This document shows positions 59,401 to 64,000 of a stretch of DNA of 64,000 nt, piece by piece. The translations under genes and the position numbers were made by a program. The notes below the pieces were generated by a model that ran no database searches, was not told the origin of the DNA, and saw nothing but the letters and a program-made list of their open reading frames with translations. Numbering within the stretch: position 1 is the stretch's first letter; the number at the start of each line of letters is the position of its first letter. Origin of the DNA: Hygrophila difformis (taxonomy: Eukaryota > Streptophyta > Magnoliopsida > Lamiales > Acanthaceae); NCBI GenBank assembly GCA_030278955.1, contig JAOANR010000014.1, forward strand, positions 38,515,453 to 38,579,452, given 5' to 3'.

Positions 59401-59751
59401 GTTGCACAAAGTAATTATCATAATCTTTTACCTCATCAACAATGCGAAGAAACAAAGAGCGAGACATTCGATTACGCCTTCGAAACATGACCTCATTGTA
59501 GGTTGGATCTCAGCGAAATAATCATTGAACAGACGTTCCGCTGCTGCCTGGCGACCACGATGAACTGGTTCACGACTGGGAACTGAGCCTCTATGAGAAG
59601 TTTCGCCGTTGTTGTGAAGCATGTGTGATAATGCAATATTATTATTGTAGAATTGTTGATAGATCAACATTTGTTCTACATCATAACTTTTCATTAACTG
59701 CTCATACTCTTCATCAGATGAGTAAAGCGAGGATGAATGATTGGAACGCAT
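56437..59751 (-). pseudogene. Harbinger DDE transposase, disrupted
   Basis: The gene runs right to left. It begins MRSNHSSSLYSSDEEYEQLM at 59751. After VHRGRQAAAERLFNDYF a frameshift near 59505 loses the frame; the correct one can still be followed to the hAT insertion (57333-59338), then from 57324 onward. Catalytic landmarks remain: LDCMHW (first Asp), PGSNNDINVL (second Asp) and DVEHAFGVLK (Glu). An in-frame TGA at 56563-56565 cuts off a recognisable tail (FLARYKK...) that ends at 56437. The intact protein would cut and paste TIR-flanked DNA at TWA sites together with its partner. At least three lesions make this copy inactive. Confidence 0.9.
57333..59338. mobile_element. Non-autonomous hAT element
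   Basis: 2006 bp with ends TAGGGGTGGGCACGG and TTTGCCCACCCCTA and an 8-bp target duplication ACGAAATG (57325-57332, 59339-59346). Both ends are lined with many ACCGAACCGA / GGTTAACCG words, probable subterminal binding sites. No transposase is encoded; inside are some repeated GGAACA-N-TTGCTAC-like words (58150-58310). Confidence 0.93.
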
Positions 59752-59868
59752 GTCTTTAGTATCAAATAGATGATAGAAAAAAGGTTGAGAAGATATGAGG
59801 AAACTGAGAAAGGTGATTTGTGAAGAATCCGGAATGGATTACATGCCTTTTATAGATATATGGTCATC

Positions 59869-60145
59869 CACCAATCAACTCAGCTACCAATCCACTCACC
59901 AAACAAACCACTCACCTACCGATCAACACATCTACCATTCAACTCACTTACCAATCCACTCAACTACCGATCAAACACAACCATCATTCAACTCACCTAC
60001 CAATCTACTCACCTACCGATCAACACATCTACCAATCCACTCAACCACCATTCCACTCAATTACCAATCCCCACAACCACCATTCCCCTCCAACCACCAT
60101 TCCACTCAACTACCATTCCTCGCAACCACCATTCCCCTCCAAATA
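59869..60145. repeat. Minisatellite between the two divergent Harbinger genes
   Basis: More than a dozen diverged 12-18-bp units built from CTACCAATCCACTCA, CTACCGATCAACACAT and CAACCACCATTCC. It occupies the shared 5' region of transposase and accessory gene. The long open frames across it reflect the repeat and are not genes. Confidence 0.88.
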
Positions 60146-60190
60146 TTTGTCTATAAATATAGGTTTTGCCCACAACCTTCAACACATAAA

Positions 60191-61213
60191 ATGGAAAAAA
60201 GAGAGAAAAAGCAACTATACTCACGAGGAAGATGAACATCTTCTCAAGTGTTGGATCGAAATCTCAGAAGATCCTGAGATAGGTAACAATCAAAGTGGAA
60301 AAACATTTTAGAAGCGAGTGTGTGAGGAATACAACAACAACAAACCAAATGAAATGATGCAAGATCGCAACGAACGTTCAGTCGAAAGCCGCGTGCAAAA
60401 AATTCGATCGGCTACTGCAAAATTCAAAGGGTGTATTGAACAAATTGAGCACCAAAATCCAAGTGGAGCTTCTGAAGAAGATATAGTGAGAAAAACCTTT
60501 ATATTCTTTTTCTTATTTGATGTTGCTTCTAGCTTTAACATATTTATGTTTTCATTATGCAGTATAACATGGCAAGAAAACTGTATGCACAAGAAAATGG
60601 CAAGAAAGGGCCATTCCAGTTTGGCCATGTATGGCATATCGCCAAAAACATGAGGTCGTATTCTGTTGGTAAACCACGAAGGTCCATACTAGAATCGATT
60701 GATGAGCAAGAATCACCAGATCAATCGAGTCCTGGTCTATCATCATTTTATATTAATTTAAGTGATGAAAATGCTAGTGGTGGTTCTTCATCATCACGGA
60801 GGCCCGATGGTGTGAAGAAAACAAAAATAAAAAGAAGGAAAAATGATGAAATGTCTGGTTACTTCGATTCAATTTCTAAGGATAATGCTAAAATGCAGGA
60901 AATGATGATGGCTATCGCTCAAAGAGACCGTGATCAACAATTATTTAGGGAAAGAGTTGAAGCACAAAGACAAATGGCTGAATCACAAAGACAACTAGCA
61001 GAAGCAACAAAAATGGCAGAAGAGAACAAGATTTTAATGATGGATTTGGAAACTATAGCAGATCCACGTCGACGTGAATACTTTCGGAGATAACAAGAAA
61101 GAATTTTGCAGGAGAAGAATATAGAAACTCAACATCAAGGGAGCAGTTTTAATATGTTTGGTAGATTTTTTCAAGACCTTGGAGGTTCCGGAAGTAATCT
61201 TGGTAATTATTAG
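60191..61213 (+). pseudogene. Harbinger accessory (Myb-like / NAM-associated) protein, disrupted
   Basis: A Myb/SANT-like start (EEDEHLLKCWIEISEDP, from about 60225) is followed by an in-frame TAG at 60309-60311 where a Trp is expected, then KRVCEEYNNN. A GT-AG intron (about 60487-60561) precedes the second exon (YNMARKLYAQENGKKGPF, KKTKIKRRKNDE, a Gln/Glu-rich coiled coil ending RREYFRR). A TAA at 61090-61092 is followed by more in-frame coding-like sequence to 61213. The accessory protein normally binds DNA and brings the transposase into the nucleus. The ATG at 60191 is out of frame with the Myb part. Confidence 0.85.
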
Positions 61214-61734
61214 ATGTATTATTGTCTAATTTATAATATTGATATGCTTTTATGTTATTTAATTTAGTGTTGTTTGGTACTTATGTATTTTGTAATTTAT
61301 ATTTTTAAGTATTTTATGTAATATATGCTTCTTAATTAGTAGGTTTTTAATTAATAATTTATATTCTTAAATATTAAAAAAATCAAAATATTTATAGTGT
61401 GCACAAAAATAAAATTAAAAAAAATCCTTATAAAATATATTATATAATTAAAATTCAATAACATTAATTTAATAAACAAATTAAAATAACTAAATATTAA
61501 AATTATATGAACTGCTGATTAAATTAAAAATAATAGCGTTAAAATTATACATTAATTGCTAATAAATTGAAACAACAAATATATATAAAAAAAAGATAGT
61601 GTGTGTGAATAGTGACACGCTAGATGGGGCGTGCACTGTTTACAAATGTTGATTTAGCGTAGCGTGTTGAGGATCCGCTGGAGTGCAATTTCCACGCCAA
61701 AGCAGGTATAGAGGAGCCGCTGGAGATGGCCTAA

Positions 61735-62956
61735 GGGAGCGAGCAATGAGGCGAGGAAAAAAAAGTCGTCGCCTGCTTATGATTCTAAATAAAAATTGAA
61801 TAAGCCCTAACCCGCCAAATTCCCAACATAGCAATACAAAAAATGGGAAGCATTACAGTAATCCCCCTTCCCCTCTAAACGCGAACGATTCCCGCGGCAT
61901 AGCAAAAGGAAACCCTAGCCACGGCGACAAACGGCGAACAGCGATCGGCAAACTTCCGGCCTTCATTCTTTGAGACAGCACATTCAGGTAATTGGTTTGG
62001 CTTCATCTTTAATTCCTACTTTGTTTCCCGAATTTCCCGAACACCCTGGTCGTGGTTATTGTGTCAATTTCGTTGGGGGTATTTTCGCATTTTGGTGTTT
62101 TCATTTCTTTGGTATGTTGGTTTTTGAGATGGGAGTTACTAATCTTCGGTATCGTTGGGGCTTTTGATATGTGTTTAAAGGTGCAAGTTATGAGTTTTGA
62201 TGTTGCTGCTAACAAAAAGAGAAAGGGATTTAGAGAGCAGATGGGGAAGAACTCAATTTCTTTAGAAAAGGAAAGAGGTGTCGGAACCGGCAGTCTCCAT
62301 TCGCCAGTACTTGTGCTACCTTCTTCACGATAGCTACCGACGTCGCCCTCCTCACCCTGCTTTCATCTCACGCTGCAAGTTGGAGAAAAGAAACTTCATT
62401 TATTTAAAGGTGGTTCATTTTTTTCATTTGTTTAAAAGATTCCCTTTTCCCTCGCTATGCTCTCATCTCGCACACACACTTCAGGGTTGTTCAAAATTCT
62501 TCTGCCCATCTCGATTTCTTGCTTGCTTTCGCAGAAGTTGATTGGAACAAAGACCGTCCGTTGAGAGGATTTCAGTTATCAACGGGTTGGGTCAGGCGAA
62601 GAAGTCACAATAATGCTCTAGAATTGTTCGCCAAAATGCCATAAGGTATTTTTAGCGATTTTAATATAAAAAATTTTGTTCTGTTATGCCAAATCTTAAG
62701 TTTCTATATTTTGTTTCGTGTGTGGTATTTGGTTGTTGAAGGAATTGGTTTCCGCGCTAGATTTTTGTTCCAATGGCACACCTATTTGTAGTTTGTAAAA
62801 TTTTCGCAGTTCAAGTAGTGATAGCATGTAATTTACAAACTCTTCTTCACCTGATTGCATTAACATTCATATTAAGTTTCTTTTGGTATAAAAAAAATCT
62901 ATCCACGTTGGCGGACTCCAAATTACAAACATAGAGTGGTTTGTATATACAGATGA
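61735..62956 (+). other. Continuation of CACTA DNA and gene-like sequence
   Basis: 61735-61780 continues the CACTA subterminal words. The stretch 61800-62000 has the look of a plant 5' leader (AAACCCTAGCC, CGGCGACAAACGGCGAAC). A 21-codon piece at 62579-62644 (WVRRRSHNNALELFAKMP) resembles a pentatricopeptide repeat. This may be a captured gene fragment. No complete ORF. Confidence 0.3.
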
Positions 62957-63627
62957 GTGTTTGGCTAGCGTCGAGCCAATGACCTTTTTCTCCTCAACGG
63001 AGGATATCGGAAAAGGATCAAACCGATTACGGGTCCGGATTTACGATAATGCGCCCAAACTTGACTAATTACGCCCAAACTTGACTGAATATTCACTAGA
63101 ATTATAATGGCAAACTCGATACAATGGAGAATCTACCGGTTGTTGAGAAACAACGACGAATTCACCGGAAAAATAGAACCAAACTACCGGTTGTTGAGAA
63201 ACAACGGTGGACTTGGAAAAAGTAATCGCTACAAGCTAAGCTAGAGTCTATGAAAAACTGTAAAGGAAAGCAATAAACATACAAAGAATTAAATTTGATA
63301 AAGGAAATTTGGGGTTGGATTGGTCTCTCTTGATTATGTGCATAGCATCCCCTATTTATAGCCGGAGCTTTGATAACCGCTCTTCGGCCGATTCCTTTGA
63401 GCCGACTTTCGCCCTTTCCACATCGGCTGCTTTAACTTCATTTTGGCCGAAATTACTTGCTCTTAAGATTTTCCCTTCGTCTGAATTTCTGCTTAGTCCC
63501 AATCGCCCATTTGTTGTTTTTCGGCCCAATCCATTTTGAGTCTATTTTCTTTGCAAACTCCTTTTCTGGCCCATTCTATATGGCCCAATCATTTTCTCTC
63601 GGCCCACTACTCTTGTGGCCCCAACAG
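62957..63627 (-). mobile_element. LTR, minus strand (probable 3' LTR of a gypsy-like element)
   Basis: On the minus strand it starts TGTTGGGGCCACAAG and ends GCTAGCCAAACA. A TATA box CTATAAATAGGGG (63350-63362) lies inside. Directly before the start, the minus strand has AAGGAGGGCATC, a polypurine-like tract, so internal DNA should continue to the right. The left end is inferred from the TG...CA rule only. Confidence 0.5.
63052..63215. repeat. Short tandem repeats inside the LTR
   Basis: GCCCAAACTTGACT occurs twice with a 20-bp period (63052-63088). CTACCGGTTGTTGAGAAACA occurs twice, 52-53 bp apart (63132 and 63184). Confidence 0.85.
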
Positions 63628-63837
63628 ATGCCCTCCTTACTTGGGCAATTTTTCATCTCTGGAAGGAGCCCAAGTAAACCTAACTCTCCCACTCCCCTTT
63701 TCGTGCGCTAACTCCTCCTTGGAATCCGGTCATGCCTCTTCATATTCTCCAGATTCTTTTACCTTTCAATCGTCGTCTCTTCTTTTTATTCTTGTGCACT
63801 TCCATATTCTCTTTGTAATCCCCTTCCTTATTTCTTG

Positions 63838-64000
63838 ATGGCGCAGCCAACTCTTTCGCCTTCTTCCCTTAAGATCAAGAATATTGAAGACTCTTTCGCC
63901 GATCAATCTTCCCTTCGTCTTACTGATGAAGGTTTCACTACCCTCGGGCCTTTGGCGACTTCCGTCGAAGCCGCCGCTTCTGTTTCTACTTTCTTTGGCG
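63838..64000 (+). CDS. 5' part of an ORF running off the window, perhaps an antisense ORF of a gypsy element
   Basis: 54 codons from an ATG in good context (TGATGGCG), starting MAQPTLSPSSLKIKNIEDSF, with a pyrimidine-rich leader. It lies in what should be the 3' internal region of the minus-strand LTR element and reads against it. Some Tat-lineage gypsy elements are known to carry an antisense ORF there, which would fit. The visible part is too short to assign a domain. Confidence 0.4.
   Translation, partial: MAQPTLSPSSLKIKNIEDSFADQSSLRLTDEGFTTLGPLATSVEAAASVSTFFG

Larger units (their letters stand above)
56031..61731. mobile_element. PIF/Harbinger transposon, formerly autonomous
   Basis: A 5.7 kb element with TAA target duplications (56028-56030, 61732-61734) and inverted ends GGCCATCTCCAGCGG (right end ends CCGCTGGAGATGGCC). 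It contains the two genes the superfamily needs, arranged divergently: a DDE transposase (minus) and a Myb-like/NAM-associated accessory protein (plus). Both are now broken. Subterminal ACGCTATTCTAGCG repeats lie at the left end, and related GCGTAGCGTG words at the right. A hAT element is inserted in the transposase gene. Without that 2-kb insert the element would be about 3.7 kb. Confidence 0.93.

Noticed and set aside
59795..60235. 146-codon and overlapping frames between the Harbinger genes
   Set aside because: They translate the minisatellite and change frame freely; not genes.

Overview
This window is eukaryotic nuclear DNA from a flowering plant, almost certainly a dicot. Three intact host genes are visible: an alpha carbonic anhydrase (35241-36551, +), a CHY/RING zinc-finger E3 ligase of the RZFP34/CHYR1 type (36946-39277, -) and a ZAT-type C2H2 repressor with an EAR motif (51863-52702, +). 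The first two have multiple GT-AG introns and converge tail to tail. The species cannot be named from the sequence; an asterid would fit but that is only a guess. There are no operons, rRNA genes, functional tRNA genes or CRISPR arrays.

Most of the rest is nested mobile DNA. From the left: the 3' part of a LINE (1-2962); AT-rich Helitron-like relics with a terminal hairpin and CTAG end (to 5207), carrying a Stowaway MITE; and a 6.3 kb insert (6038-12298) made of a minus-strand Ty3/gypsy LTR with non-coding internal DNA, a Tourist-like MITE and a second Helitron 3' end. A perfect 129-bp duplication of host sequence brackets that insert, and its right copy was later split by a very young Ty1/copia element of Sirevirus type (12351-22774). 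That element has two 951-bp LTRs differing at about two positions, an intact gag-pol ORF and a second long ORF with a plant-transposon-like domain. Next is an older copia element (23212-34762) with LTRs about 3 % diverged that encodes only a broken gag and no pol. Its gag is interrupted by two gypsy-derived inserts whose LTR-like parts are full of short palindromes.

The host gene island (35.2-39.4 kb) follows, then a solo copia LTR, then a strange 6.3 kb region (about 41.9-48.2 kb). That region has dozens of copies of the heptamer GTGGTAA in its left half and of the reverse complement TTACCAC in its right half, interleaved with GGACGGT/ACCGTCC words and bounded by degenerate inverted termini. 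A PIF/Harbinger-like element with TCTGATCTGG arrays sits inside it.

The zinc-finger gene lies in fairly clean intergenic DNA. After it come a Stowaway MITE, a 304-bp tandem duplication with Helitron-like 5' ends, a minus-strand tRNA-derived SINE with 18-bp target duplications, and a CACTA element end. Into the CACTA a formerly autonomous PIF/Harbinger element (56031-61731) has inserted. It has both transposase and Myb-like genes, now pseudogenes; a 2-kb non-autonomous hAT element sits in its transposase gene. The window ends in a minus-strand LTR element carrying a plus-strand (antisense) ORF that runs off the edge.

The order of events can be read from nesting: CACTA, then Harbinger, then hAT on the right; gag-only copia, then gypsy inserts in the middle; the 6.3 kb insert with target duplication, then young copia on the left.
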